64,000 nucleotides of DNA from Glaciecola sp965660625 (GCA_965660625.1 CBFIAR010000018.1:16751-80750), one strand, 5' to 3'; counted from the first letter of the stretch, positions 1-9,039 are shown. Numbers and translations: made by a program. Notes: generated from the sequence alone by a model not told the origin.

Positions 1-536
1 CCTGTGGTTACGCCGCAACCGAATAGGCATATTTCATCCAGAGCCGCTTTTTTATTCACTTTAGCGAGGGAAATTTCAGGTAACACGGTATATTCAGAAA
101 AGGTTGAACATCCCATGTAGTGATATAATGGCTTACCGTCTTTATAGAAGCGCGATGTTCCATCTGGCATTACCCCTTTACCTTGGGTTTCTCTAATTTT
201 TTGACACAGGTTGGTTTTGCCTGAGAGGCAAAATTTACATTCACCACATTCAGGCGTATAAAGAGGGATGACATGATCACCAACCGAAACACTGGTTACA
301 CCCTCGCCAACTTGTTCAACAATCCCGCCCCCCTCATGCCCTAAAACGACGGGAAAGAGCCCTTCAGGATCTTCTCCAGAAAGCGTAAAAGCGTCTGTAT
401 GGCAAACCCCGCTGGCAACTATTCGTACTAACACTTCACCCGCTTTTGGAAGCATGACGTCAATTTCTTCCATAACAAGCGGTTGCTTTGGACCCCATGC
501 AACTGCCGCTTTAGATTTAATAAATTTTTGTTCCAC
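1..536 (-). CDS. frmA: S-(hydroxymethyl)glutathione dehydrogenase (class III alcohol dehydrogenase), partial
   Basis: This is the N-terminal 178 residues of a zinc-dependent class III alcohol dehydrogenase, the cytosolic enzyme that oxidises the glutathione adduct of formaldehyde with NAD. The remaining half lies beyond the window edge. Catalytic zinc ligands are visible at Cys45 (GVCHTDA) and His67 (GHEGGG). The structural zinc loop has four cysteines at about 97, 100, 103 and 111 (CGECKFC...NLC). The start is a GTG at 534-536, preceded by a TGAGGA ribosome site. There is no earlier in-frame ATG. Family assignment is secure; no partner such as S-formylglutathione hydrolase is visible because the gene runs off the edge. 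Confidence 0.93.
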   Translation of the reverse strand, partial: MEQKFIKSKAAVAWGPKQPLVMEEIDVMLPKAGEVLVRIVASGVCHTDAFTLSGEDPEGLFPVVLGHEGGGIVEQVGEGVTSVSVGDHVIPLYTPECGECKFCLSGKTNLCQKIRETQGKGVMPDGTSRFYKDGKPLYHYMGCSTFSEYTVLPEISLAKVNKKAALDEICLFGCGVTT

Positions 537-895
537 GAGCGTTCCTCACTAATATAAGTTTTATAGCTGGGCTTTATCTGCAGCATACAATACATAGAAT
601 ATTAAACCTTTAGGAATTAAGATCAAACCTAATTAGTAGAGTTATGCGCTGTACAAAAAAAATAAAAAGCCATGCTTAGCTCCTATTAACAGCAATTTGT
701 TGATCTCTGCGCTCAAAGGACTAACGTCAACACCTTAACGTTACCTGATAATTGCACTATCAGTTGTAACAATAGTTCCTGAATAAGTCCAAACAGTGCA
801 CGTGTGAGTTAATTTACACTTTAATTATTTCGGCACAGGCCTTTGTTCGTATATACTTGCCTCCTTGCTTGAAATAGAACTAGGGTACGCGAGCT
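537..895. other. Divergent intergenic region, no gene seen
   Basis: This 359-bp AT-rich spacer separates the leftward formaldehyde dehydrogenase from the rightward acyltransferase pair and must hold both promoters. A weak minus-strand pair TTGATC, 17 bp, AATATT lies about 100 bp upstream of the dehydrogenase start. I see no clear operator, RNA gene or ORF. Confidence 0.4.
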
Positions 896-1792
896 TTGCT
901 TTATGTTATCAATGGCTGTTTGTCAGCATTCGGTTATTTTATCAATACCATTTTCTGGGTTGTCCCCATTATTATTTTATCTTTGCTGAAGGTTATACCA
1001 AGTAAACCATGGCAAAAACTCATCTCTTTTCCACTCGATGGTTGCGCTACCGCTTGGATTACTATCAACCATATTAATCAGAATATTTTCTCTAGAACCC
1101 GCTTCAATGTCCAAGGCCTTGAAGGACTAACAACGAAAGACTGGTACTTAGTTATTTCAAATCATCAATCTTGGGTTGATATTTTAGTACTTCAGCGTGT
1201 ATTCAACCGCAAAATTCCATTTTTAAAGTTTTTCCTCAAAAAAGAGCTCATTTGGGTTCCTTTCATTGGCATTGCCTGGTGGGCATTAGACTTTCCTTTT
1301 ATGCGCCGCTACAGCAAAGCATTTTTAAGCAAAAATCCGCACTTAAAAGGAAAGGACTTAGAGACCACTAAAAAGGCATGTGAAAAATTTCAGCATAAAC
1401 CGGTAAGTGTCATGAACTTTATTGAGGGTACGCGATTCACTCAACAGAAATGGCAAAAGTCGGGCGAGACGTATTCTAAACTTCTTCCTCCGAAAGCTGG
1501 TGGCATCGCGTTTGTATTAAGCGCAATGGGTACAAGATTAACCCGCCTCGTTGATGTGACTATTCATTATCCGGAAGGAACGCCCTCTTATTGGGATTTT
1601 GTTTCAGGAAAAGTATCGAACATTAACGTTAATATTAAAACCATGTTAATTGAAGAATTGTTTACAAAAAGCATATTTTCGGCTTCTTGTCTCGACGATC
1701 CAGAGCAGAAAAAAATATTTCAAGAGTGGCTAAATCAAATGTGGCATAGCAAAAACGTAGAGTTAGAGTCAATGGAGCAGAGCAATAAATGA
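896..1792 (+). CDS. 1-acyl-glycerol-3-phosphate acyltransferase-like protein (YihG/PlsC family), first of a tandem pair
   Basis: This 298-residue membrane acyltransferase of the PlsC superfamily is expected to transfer acyl chains to a lysophospholipid at the inner membrane. A hydrophobic N-terminal segment (about residues 10-32) precedes the catalytic HX4D box, His90 to Asp95 in NHQSWVD, and the substrate-binding EGTR box at 177-180. The long insert with FMRRYSKAF and NPHLKGKD resembles the YihG-type subfamily. The only usable start is TTG at 896, because a TAG stop lies 15 bp upstream in frame. It overlaps the next gene, a clear paralogue, by 4 bases (ATGA), so the two are translationally coupled. 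The exact substrate cannot be read from sequence. Confidence 0.85.
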   Translation: MLYVINGCLSAFGYFINTIFWVVPIIILSLLKVIPSKPWQKLISFPLDGCATAWITINHINQNIFSRTRFNVQGLEGLTTKDWYLVISNHQSWVDILVLQRVFNRKIPFLKFFLKKELIWVPFIGIAWWALDFPFMRRYSKAFLSKNPHLKGKDLETTKKACEKFQHKPVSVMNFIEGTRFTQQKWQKSGETYSKLLPPKAGGIAFVLSAMGTRLTRLVDVTIHYPEGTPSYWDFVSGKVSNINVNIKTMLIEELFTKSIFSASCLDDPEQKKIFQEWLNQMWHSKNVELESMEQSNK

Positions 1793-2688
1793 ATTCATTA
1801 AAGGCGTACTTAATTTTCCCCATACATTTTGTTTTGCAAATGACCAATTTGGGCCTTTGGGGAATGTTGATTTTTTGCTTCGGAATGGTTCGCTTTATGA
1901 TCCCGATAAAGGCCATCAGCAAAATATTGCTCAAATTAATGCATTTTTTCTATTTTACTTTCAGTGTGATCAGCGTTGGACTGATTCAGTTTTTTAATAA
2001 TGTGAATGTTGAAATAAAAGTAGATGAAGAACTTAGTAAGCAACATTGGTATTTGATTATTGCTAACCATATTAGTTACTTAGACATTATTTTACTTATT
2101 CGTTTTTGCGCAAAATACACTTCACCGCCTAAGTTTTTTTTAAAGAAAGAACTTATCTGGCTTCCTTTTGTAGGCATTGCAGCTTGGGCATTAGATATGC
2201 CTTTTATGCGTCGTTATACGCAAAGCTTTGTGGAAAAAAACCCGCATTTAAAAGGAAAAGATATCGAAACAACTCGGCAATCCTGTGCAAAATTTATAGA
2301 TAGCCCAACGTCGGTCATTAATTTTGTTGAGGGTACCCGTTTTTCGCCAGCCAAAGCAGAGGAGCGAGACAGTCCATTTTCACATTTATTGCGCCCAAAA
2401 GCTGGTGGTATCGCATTTACGCTTGCATCAATGGGCGAGCAATTTAGCAGTCTGCTAGATGTAACACTCGCATATCCAGAAAATTCAGAGCATCCAATGC
2501 GTGATATGTTGAGCGGTGAGATGACACATATTGTGATTGACGTCAGTGTTCATCCTTTATCAGAGGAAGTGATTGGCGATTACTTTAATGACTCACGCTT
2601 TAGAGAAAGCTTCCAAATCTGGTTGAATGAGCTTTGGGTTAATAAAAATCAACGATTGAAAGCATGGATGAAAGGACTGAAGGGGTAA
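1789..2688 (+). CDS. 1-acyl-glycerol-3-phosphate acyltransferase-like protein (YihG/PlsC family), second of a tandem pair
   Basis: This 299-residue protein has the same architecture as the upstream gene: hydrophobic N-terminus, catalytic HX4D box (His94 to Asp99 in NHISYLD) and EGTR at 181-184. The blocks FFLKKELIW, FMRRYT and KNPHLKGKD are nearly identical to those of its neighbour, so the two arose by tandem duplication. The start ATG lies inside the end of the previous gene (ATGA overlap). A mechanosensitive channel gene follows after only 4 bases, suggesting a three-gene envelope operon. Both copies keep all catalytic residues, so both are probably active; whether they differ in acyl-chain or head-group preference is unknown. 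Confidence 0.86.
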   Translation: MNSLKAYLIFPIHFVLQMTNLGLWGMLIFCFGMVRFMIPIKAISKILLKLMHFFYFTFSVISVGLIQFFNNVNVEIKVDEELSKQHWYLIIANHISYLDIILLIRFCAKYTSPPKFFLKKELIWLPFVGIAAWALDMPFMRRYTQSFVEKNPHLKGKDIETTRQSCAKFIDSPTSVINFVEGTRFSPAKAEERDSPFSHLLRPKAGGIAFTLASMGEQFSSLLDVTLAYPENSEHPMRDMLSGEMTHIVIDVSVHPLSEEVIGDYFNDSRFRESFQIWLNELWVNKNQRLKAWMKGLKG

Positions 2689-2692
2689 ATTA

Positions 2693-4048
2693 ATGAATTA
2701 TCTAACAATGCTTTTATTATCAATTTTTACTTCTAGGTCAATTACTCCTGAGGCCATAACGGCAATCGAAGGAACGGGAAGCCAAGTAGTAGGTAGCCTT
2801 GGCGAACTATTGATTGAAGCGGCTCAGCATCTTGGCGTGAATCTGGCTCCAGGCACTATTTCATATCAACTATTTGCCTTGAGTAGTATTATAGTAGTTG
2901 CGTTGATTGCTTTTATTATCGTCAAGTTTATCCTGCATTTTAAAGTGCTCAGACTGGTCGCTAAGTCTCATATTACTTGGGACGATTGTTTGATGGATGC
3001 AGGAGTGTTCAGGCGTATCACTAGAATTGTGCCGGGCTTAGTAGTGTATTCTACTTACGGCCTGTTTTTTGAACCCGAAGAAAAAATATATGCGGTGCTG
3101 GCAAACCTTACCGCTATTTACCTTTTATTCACTGTATGGCGAACCTTAAGTGCAAGCTTGAGGGCTATAGAGAGCATTTACAGTAAAAGCCAATTGGCTA
3201 GAAAAGCCCCGATTACTGGCTTTATACAAGTAGCCAAATTACTCCTCACCCTTATCCTAATATTTTTAATATTGTCAGTAATAATGGGTAAAAGTCCGAT
3301 TTATTTGTTATCAGGACTGACAGCTATCGCTGCCGTTTTATTATTAATATTCAGAGACACTATTTTAGGTTTTGTTGCGGGTATACAAATTGCTGCCAAT
3401 AGAATGTTTAATACGGGTGATTGGATTGCTATGCCTAAATACGACGTTGATGGCGAAATATTGGAAATTGGCTTAAACGTTGTCAAGGTTCAAAATTGGG
3501 ACAAAACGATCTCAACACTTCCTACTTACGCACTTACCACCGATGCTGTAAAGAACTGGCGCGGAATGACAGAGTCTGGTGGCAGAAGGATAAAGCGCTC
3601 AGTATATATAGACCTTCATTCGGTTGCTTTCGCCGACAATGAACTCCTTAAAGAGTGGCAAGCTATGAAATTGTTAAATAGCTATTTAAAGGCCAAGCAA
3701 CAAGAATTATTGGACGATAGAAAACTAAAGGCGATAGAAGAAACTGATATTTTAAATTGTCGACGTTTGACGAACTTAGGCACATTTAGAGCATACTTAA
3801 CCGCTTATTTAAAAAATCATGAAATGATAAATCAAGATTTAACCTGCATGGTAAGGCAATTGCCGCCAACAGAAATTGGTATTCCATTGGAGATATATTG
3901 CTTTAGTAAAGAAAAAGATTGGGTAATTTACGAACGTATTCAGTCGGATATTTTTGACCATGTGATAGCCATTATGCCGGTTTTCAAATTGAGAGCTTAC
4001 CAACGCCTGTCTGGCACTTTCGAGCAGCCACAAAAAAACGCGCAATAG
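2693..4048 (+). CDS. ybdG: Mechanosensitive ion channel of the MscS/YbdG type
   Basis: This 451-residue inner-membrane channel closely resembles YbdG (miniconductance MscM). Several transmembrane segments occupy roughly the first 215 residues. The MscS core follows, with pore-lining helix and beta domain around RDTILGFVAGIQIAANRMF and FNTGDWIAMPKYDVDGE, then a C-terminal cytoplasmic domain typical of YbdG. It protects against osmotic downshock. The ATG start is 4 bases after the second acyltransferase stop, so it is probably cotranscribed. The stop codon lies inside a strong intrinsic terminator, so the operon ends here. Confidence 0.88.
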   Translation: MNYLTMLLLSIFTSRSITPEAITAIEGTGSQVVGSLGELLIEAAQHLGVNLAPGTISYQLFALSSIIVVALIAFIIVKFILHFKVLRLVAKSHITWDDCLMDAGVFRRITRIVPGLVVYSTYGLFFEPEEKIYAVLANLTAIYLLFTVWRTLSASLRAIESIYSKSQLARKAPITGFIQVAKLLLTLILIFLILSVIMGKSPIYLLSGLTAIAAVLLLIFRDTILGFVAGIQIAANRMFNTGDWIAMPKYDVDGEILEIGLNVVKVQNWDKTISTLPTYALTTDAVKNWRGMTESGGRRIKRSVYIDLHSVAFADNELLKEWQAMKLLNSYLKAKQQELLDDRKLKAIEETDILNCRRLTNLGTFRAYLTAYLKNHEMINQDLTCMVRQLPPTEIGIPLEIYCFSKEKDWVIYERIQSDIFDHVIAIMPVFKLRAYQRLSGTFEQPQKNAQ

Positions 4049-4060
4049 CGCGTTTTTTTT
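4032..4060. terminator. Intrinsic terminator, likely bidirectional
   Basis: A run of A, stem ACGCGC, loop AATA, stem GCGCGT and a run of T form a compact rho-independent terminator. The channel stop codon TAG lies in its loop region. A-tract and T-tract flank both sides, so it can also end the convergent small gene at 4075-4266. Confidence 0.85.
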
Positions 4061-4074
4061 ACTTCTCGCTCGGA

Positions 4075-4266
4075 TCAAGCAGATGCGTAACCTAACAATA
4101 AAGTTATAGCCAAGCCTGAAAAGCCCATAAATCCATATTCAATTTTTTCGCGCATTCCTTCTGCGCCGGTTTTTCCTGATAAGAATGCCATAACGATACA
4201 GCTTAATCCTAAAACCAAAGCTACAGCAGTCGCTCCAAATAAAAAATCGCCAAGTATACCGTTCAT
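4075..4266 (-). CDS. Small two-helix membrane protein, unknown function
   Basis: This 63-residue ORF begins at an ATG preceded by TAGGA at good spacing; a longer ATG start 14 codons upstream lacks a ribosome site. Two hydrophobic segments are predicted at about residues 9-30 and 46-61. They are separated by a short charged loop containing TGAEGMREKIEYG. The composition is that of an inner-membrane peptide. I do not recognise the family. It converges on the channel gene and shares its terminator. Confidence 0.6.
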   Translation of the reverse strand: MNGILGDFLFGATAVALVLGLSCIVMAFLSGKTGAEGMREKIEYGFMGFSGLAITLLLGYASA

Positions 4267-4600
4267 AAAATTCCTAAATTGAAAGCCGAAAAAGAGAGCA
4301 TTATGCACTAATTTGCAAAAATGTCACACGCTAGCGACGCATTTCCCCCAAGCACTTGATCTTAGTCAATATCACCAACTGTTAGGTAAAATACGCAATT
4401 ATATTTCACAAAGTATCGTTCTTTTAGTTATAGAAAACCATAAGCGCATGAATTTTATGCTTATTTTAAAGTGGGAACACTATTTGCTGATATCTGGCTT
4501 AAGAAGTACGTGTTTAGACTCATTAGAAGCCTTGCAGCTTTTCATAGCCATATTTATATACACATACTAAACTATGACTTAACCAACAGGATTGCCATAA
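4267..4600. other. Intergenic region, no convincing gene
   Basis: This 334-bp AT-rich spacer lies between the divergent small membrane protein and yggN. Short overlapping plus-strand ORFs here have no ribosome sites and unnatural composition. Promoters for both neighbours must lie here, but I could not pick clear -35/-10 pairs. Confidence 0.4.
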
Positions 4601-5392
4601 ATGAAAACAACCATAGCGACCACTATCAGTCTTTGCGCTTTAACTGCCTTCAATGCTGGCGCAGGTCAATATCATTCAGAACAGTGCGACATTAACCTAA
4701 ACGGTAATTTACGTTTTGCTGAAAAAACGCTCATAGTGAAAACAACAGCAGATGAGGAAGTAAAAATCACGGATAGTTATATGGTGTATGTAGATGATAA
4801 AAAATTATCACTTTCATCAGATGAGACAAAGTGGATTCAAGAGTACTACCAAGGCATCGAGCAAACTATCCCACAAGTAATGACGGTTGCTGCAGAGGGA
4901 ATAAAAATTGCGAATTACGCAGTGAGTGAAGTGTTACGAGGTTTTTTAGGCGAACAAAGCAAAGTTGCTTTACAGCTAGAGAATAAACTAAACGATTTAG
5001 ATGCTAAATTGAAAGAGCATGTTTATCAAAACCCTGAGTCACTCACCTTCGATTCTGCCAAGCTACAGACTGAACTAGGCTTCGGCCCAGATTTTGATGC
5101 GGAAGTCGATCTTATCGTCTCTGATGTTATGGAAAAAGCGATGGGTGAGTTTTTAGTTCAAATGGGCAGAAGTATGCTGAATGGCGAAGGTTCCATGGAA
5201 TCGTTCGAACAGCGCATGTCACAAATGGGCGACGACATAGAAAGCAAAGTAGAGAGTCAAACCGATGATATTAAAAAAGAAGCTAAAGTACTTTGCGAAA
5301 TGTTAACGACGATTGATGTCTCTGAGAGTCATGTCCAGAAAATTAAGGGCCTTGGCAACGTCGATATTGTCTCTAAAAGTAAAAATGCATAA
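4601..5392 (+). CDS. yggN: YggN family periplasmic protein (DUF2884)
   Basis: This 263-residue secreted protein has a Sec signal peptide of about 22 residues (MKTTIATTISLCALTAFNAG) and a mature part matching the DUF2884/YggN family. A beta-rich N-terminal half with conserved cysteine at 29 is followed by a helical acidic C-terminal half with cysteine at 232; the two may form a disulfide. Function is unknown in the family. The next gene starts inside its last codons, so the two are translated as a coupled pair. Confidence 0.8.
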   Translation: MKTTIATTISLCALTAFNAGAGQYHSEQCDINLNGNLRFAEKTLIVKTTADEEVKITDSYMVYVDDKKLSLSSDETKWIQEYYQGIEQTIPQVMTVAAEGIKIANYAVSEVLRGFLGEQSKVALQLENKLNDLDAKLKEHVYQNPESLTFDSAKLQTELGFGPDFDAEVDLIVSDVMEKAMGEFLVQMGRSMLNGEGSMESFEQRMSQMGDDIESKVESQTDDIKKEAKVLCEMLTTIDVSESHVQKIKGLGNVDIVSKSKNA

Positions 5393-6302
5393 ATACCTCA
5401 TTATTGGACTGGGCTGGCTAGGCGGCCCATTAGCTCTGTATTTTAAAAGTGCCGGACATACTGTTGCCGGCACAACACGTAATGCAGAAAAAGCAAACCT
5501 CCTAGAAAGTAAAGGCATTCACACCGTGTTGTTTGACTTATATGAAAATAACATTTCTGACCTTCCTCATGCCCTTTTTGGAGATGCTTATGTAGTAATA
5601 AATATTCCGCCAGGGCGCACAAATTTTGAACCTACATTGTTTATCGAGCGTATTCAGCACATTTTTAATTATGCACACCAGCACTCAGCCATGCATATTT
5701 GTTTTATTAGCAGCACGTCAGTGTTCGGGGAACTTGAAGGACAAGTAACTAACAACTCTCCTTTAACGCCAAACACAGCGTCAGGGAGTGCGCATGTTGA
5801 GTTAGAGCTTTACTTGAAAGATTTAGCGAGTGCATATGATGTTGCCGTTGGTGCAGATATCAGAAGGAATGTGCTTAGCTGCTCTGTACTTCGCCTGGCT
5901 GGATTAGTAGGAAAAGACAGACACCCTATCAACACTTTGTCGCAAAAATCAAATATTGCTTTGGGCAAAAACCCGGTTAACCTAGTCCACCAAGAGGATG
6001 TCATTCAAGTTATTTCTGCTGTTTTACGGTGTTCCCAAGACAAAGAAAATAAGAAGGGATCCGCAATGGCCACATCCAGTCCATTCGAAAATAATTTCTA
6101 TGCTGCGAATTTCTGTAGCGTAGAGCACCCAAGTAGGGAGCAATACTATACATGGTGCGCTAAGCAAAAAGGCATGCGCCTTCCGGAGTTTTCGCCTGAT
6201 ATCAGGGAAACAGCCAACGGGAAATGGATTGATGCTGAGAGCACGATAAAACAGCTGGGACTGAAATTACGCTATCCAAGCCCCTATCACATGCTAGAGT
6301 GA
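5385..6302 (+). CDS. yeeZ: NAD(P)-dependent epimerase/reductase of the YeeZ type
   Basis: This 305-residue extended short-chain dehydrogenase starts at ATG 5385, overlapping the yggN stop by 8 bases. A longer frame back to 5313 would lie wholly inside yggN and is less likely. The Rossmann glycine motif GLGWLGGPLA sits at residues 7-16, as in YeeZ. The segment FISSTSVFGE provides the serine of the active-site region. Substrate is unknown for the family. A start-less ORF begins directly at its stop codon. Confidence 0.82.
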   Translation: MHKYLIIGLGWLGGPLALYFKSAGHTVAGTTRNAEKANLLESKGIHTVLFDLYENNISDLPHALFGDAYVVINIPPGRTNFEPTLFIERIQHIFNYAHQHSAMHICFISSTSVFGELEGQVTNNSPLTPNTASGSAHVELELYLKDLASAYDVAVGADIRRNVLSCSVLRLAGLVGKDRHPINTLSQKSNIALGKNPVNLVHQEDVIQVISAVLRCSQDKENKKGSAMATSSPFENNFYAANFCSVEHPSREQYYTWCAKQKGMRLPEFSPDIRETANGKWIDAESTIKQLGLKLRYPSPYHMLE

Positions 6303-6594
6303 ACAAAAAGGAACTCAGCGTTTTACGGGCGGCAAAGAAAATAATGTCAGTGCAACATACTGGAAATATGATCCCTGTGATATTTTCGCACAAAATCCCC
6401 TCGAAGGTGCTGCTGAATTGTATATTTTACAGCAAGATATTGCATTTGAGCTTAACCTTGGCAACTATTTCTTGAACCTTAAAAGCGACAGTATTGAACT
6501 TCTTGTTGATGGCAGTGAGCCCGTTTCGGTGTTGGGTCCCGAAATTACGTGGAATGGTCGCGTTCTTTCAGGCGTTTTAAATAATTGGTTTTAA
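6298..6594 (+). CDS. Start-less ORF with protein-like composition (possible frameshifted small gene)
   Basis: This frame is open for 98 codons, directly abutting the yeeZ stop, and ends at TAA 6592-6594. Its translation has balanced, soluble-protein composition (for example KYDPCDIFAQNPLEG and SIELLVDGSEPVSVLG) but no ATG, GTG or early TTG. An upstream TAG closes the frame at 6295-6297. One extra A in the AAAAA run at 6304-6308 would join it to a GTG at 6299, giving a GTGA overlap with yeeZ. It overlaps the convergent formyltransferase end by 50 bp. It may be an assembly indel, a recent pseudogene or a real gene with an unusual start. Family not recognised. Confidence 0.45.
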   Translation, partial: SEQKGTQRFTGGKENNVSATYWKYDPCDIFAQNPLEGAAELYILQQDIAFELNLGNYFLNLKSDSIELLVDGSEPVSVLGPEITWNGRVLSGVLNNWF

Positions 6595-7369
6595 TAAACG
6601 TCATGTAATCTTGCTCATCTACTAGAGTAAATCCACTGTCTTCAAAATCATTACATTCCATTTGATTTGGAAATGTAAAGTATAAATCGCTTTCCTCTTG
6701 AGGATAAGAACGCAGTAATTCACCTTTGCCAAGAGATTCAATAGCAGCCAATATGTCAAGAGCGCCTTGCTTATAGAGCTCGAGTACATGCCACAGATAA
6801 GATTTAGCGGAACTACTTGTCATCCTAGACGTTTTGATGATACGACCGGTGTCTATACCGCTATTTTCAATAGTATGTAATGTCGTCCCCACTTCAGAGT
6901 CATTATTTTTCAAGGCCCAAAAGGTAGCCATAACCCCTTTATATTTAGGTAATATTCCAGAATGCAGATTCAGCACACCGCATTTAGGGATCTTAATAAC
7001 AGGCTCTTTTAAAATTTGACCGTAGCGAATGGATACAATAAGGTCCGGCGATAGCCTCGCTAAAACGTCAATTATCTCAGGCGAATTTATCTGGTTTACC
7101 TCCCTCAGTTCTGAGCTTAAAAAGCAGTTAAAACCATCAAAAGCCTTATATGCATTTCTAGATGTAGATATTAAAGGGCTGAGAACGTCGTTAAACAAAT
7201 CTTGTTCGAAGAATTTGAGTGATTTTAATTGCTTCGGCGGAACATTGTTTTTACCAACCTGCGCTGATAGCCAAAGATGAACCTCATTATTTTGTGATAC
7301 TTCAGGAAGAAGGCGGTTAAGCGCAAAATTACTTGCTAAATCTTTATTAGAAAGAAACAAAATTTTCAT
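6545..7369 (-). CDS. Formyltransferase family protein (methionyl-tRNA formyltransferase-like)
   Basis: This 274-residue protein carries the formyl-tetrahydrofolate-dependent transferase fold. The catalytic triad is visible as Asn134 and His136 in LNLHSGILP and Asp173 in SGIDTG. It is shorter than Fmt and lacks an obvious tRNA-binding C-terminal domain, so it more likely formylates a small molecule such as an amino-sugar nucleotide or amine. No sugar or peptide-synthesis genes lie nearby to name the substrate. It follows the sodium symporter on the same strand but a strong terminator lies between, so it probably has its own promoter. Confidence 0.75.
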   Translation of the reverse strand: MKILFLSNKDLASNFALNRLLPEVSQNNEVHLWLSAQVGKNNVPPKQLKSLKFFEQDLFNDVLSPLISTSRNAYKAFDGFNCFLSSELREVNQINSPEIIDVLARLSPDLIVSIRYGQILKEPVIKIPKCGVLNLHSGILPKYKGVMATFWALKNNDSEVGTTLHTIENSGIDTGRIIKTSRMTSSSAKSYLWHVLELYKQGALDILAAIESLGKGELLRSYPQEESDLYFTFPNQMECNDFEDSGFTLVDEQDYMTFIKTNYLKRLKERDHST

Positions 7370-7400
7370 TTTTATACCTTTTTATCCACTTAACCTTCCA

Positions 7401-7435
7401 AAAATTAAGCCAGCGACGAACGCTGGCTTAATTTT
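7401..7435. terminator. Intrinsic terminator with 15-bp perfect stem
   Basis: AAAATTAAGCCAGCG, loop ACGAA, CGCTGGCTTAATTTT form a perfect 15-bp inverted repeat with U-rich ends on both strands. It lies 33 bases beyond the symporter stop on the minus strand. Confidence 0.85.
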
Positions 7436-7467
7436 ATTAACTTGTCGCAAGATAACGCAAGCTTAAA

Positions 7468-8898
7468 TCAAAATAACTGAGTTAGTAAGGAGATACCAAA
7501 GTACTTCACCGCCACCGTATTGATAAAAATAACCAATAAAATAACCGGAATAAAGGTACCTACGGAAAGATTCACGTAGCGCTCAAATAAACTATTCTTA
7601 AACTTAGGTGCACCTTTATCTAACTCTTCATTCAAGTTATGTTTTTTCCACCGATAAATCACAAAAATACAAATCAAAAAGCCGTTTAGAGGCAATATTG
7701 TATCGTAAAACACGTCATAAATGACGGTGAAAAACGAGTTGTCGTTGCCAGCATAAGTTATAAAATTAGTAAAAAATACTGAGTGGCCAAACGATAATGC
7801 ACACATGATCGAAAATACGATCAACAAAACGCCACAAAGCAATAGCGCTGGTTTTCGCTCCATTCCTTTTTCACTCATTAATGATGCCACTGGCACTTCA
7901 AAGATAGACACTAAGGAAGTGATTGCCGCAAAGAAAACCAATAAGAAGAAAATACTAGCAACCATGCTTGCACCGATATAACCAATGCTGGTTTGTAATG
8001 CTAAAAATATTTGCGGCAAGAACGAGAAAATCATACTGACCGAAGACTCACTCAACTCTTCTGGATTAATGTCCGGGTTAAACGAAAAGATTGCAGGTAA
8101 AATCATCAGGCCCGCGGTAAAAGCGACTGCAGTGTCAGTCAACGCAACTAGCTTTGCAGAGCTAGGGACGTCGGCCTTGCTGTCGATATAGCTGCCATAG
8201 GTAATCATAATACCCATACCTAATGAGAGCGAGAAGAAAGCTTGAGAGAGAGCCCCGTTCACCACTGAAGCATCAATTTTAGAGAAATCAGGTACTAGGT
8301 AAAACTCAACACCCGCCATCGCATTATCGCGGGTGAGTACGAAAATAACGAGCACAATAAGCATAAAAAATAACGCTGGCATGAGTATTTTTGCGGCTTT
8401 TTCGATACCCTGTTTGACCCCACCTTGCAGGATAAGATACACCACCAGCAGCACGCCAATCATATAAGCAAAAATGCTATTACCGCTAATAAAATCGCCG
8501 AAAGTTTCGGCTTGAGCAAGCACGTCGAGATTGCCTATTATGGATTGAAACAAATAGCCGAATATCCATACCGTGATGACAAGGTAAAATACAGCAATCA
8601 TGAAAGGCGTAATAACAGACAACCAACCTGCGATTCTCCAACCACCTGAGCGATTCGATAAATCAGCATACGCACCTAGAGGATCTTTTTGGCTGTTCCT
8701 ACCAACCGACATCTCAGCAAGCATGACTGGTAAACAAATAAAAACCACAAATATGGCATACATCAATAGGAAAGCACCACCACCGTTTTTGGCAGCACCA
8801 ACAGGAAAACCAACTAGATTACCAATGCCAACAGCAGAACCTGCAGCAGCAAGAATAAAACCGAGCTTTGAGCCAAATTGCTCTCTTGAACCACTCAT
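7468..8898 (-). CDS. Sodium-dependent transporter, NSS/SNF family
   Basis: This 476-residue secondary transporter of the neurotransmitter:sodium symporter family imports amino acids or amines using the sodium gradient. The signature first helix GSAVGIGNLVGFP lies near residues 17-29, and about eleven to twelve hydrophobic helices follow, matching bacterial LeuT/Tyt1-type carriers. The ATG at 8898 has AAAGGAT upstream and is preferred to a TTG one codon earlier. The substrate cannot be told from sequence. It fits a marine sodium-based physiology together with the Nqr pump in this window. Confidence 0.88.
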   Translation of the reverse strand: MSGSREQFGSKLGFILAAAGSAVGIGNLVGFPVGAAKNGGGAFLLMYAIFVVFICLPVMLAEMSVGRNSQKDPLGAYADLSNRSGGWRIAGWLSVITPFMIAVFYLVITVWIFGYLFQSIIGNLDVLAQAETFGDFISGNSIFAYMIGVLLVVYLILQGGVKQGIEKAAKILMPALFFMLIVLVIFVLTRDNAMAGVEFYLVPDFSKIDASVVNGALSQAFFSLSLGMGIMITYGSYIDSKADVPSSAKLVALTDTAVAFTAGLMILPAIFSFNPDINPEELSESSVSMIFSFLPQIFLALQTSIGYIGASMVASIFFLLVFFAAITSLVSIFEVPVASLMSEKGMERKPALLLCGVLLIVFSIMCALSFGHSVFFTNFITYAGNDNSFFTVIYDVFYDTILPLNGFLICIFVIYRWKKHNLNEELDKGAPKFKNSLFERYVNLSVGTFIPVILLVIFINTVAVKYFGISLLTQLF

Positions 8899-9039
8899 CA
8901 ATAATCCTTTTTTTATTTTTGTTATTTGATGTTGAGCGTTGGATATTAACAGCCCCGCAACAAAAAGTCTTGAGCTTAACGCAATAAAAAAGCCGATAAA
9001 AATCTACTTTTAAAGAAACATCAAAATAAGCGGGAACAC

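Noticed and set aside
4313..4695. Two overlapping plus-strand ORFs upstream of yggN
   Set aside because: No ribosome site, unnatural composition, and mutual overlap with yggN; likely chance.
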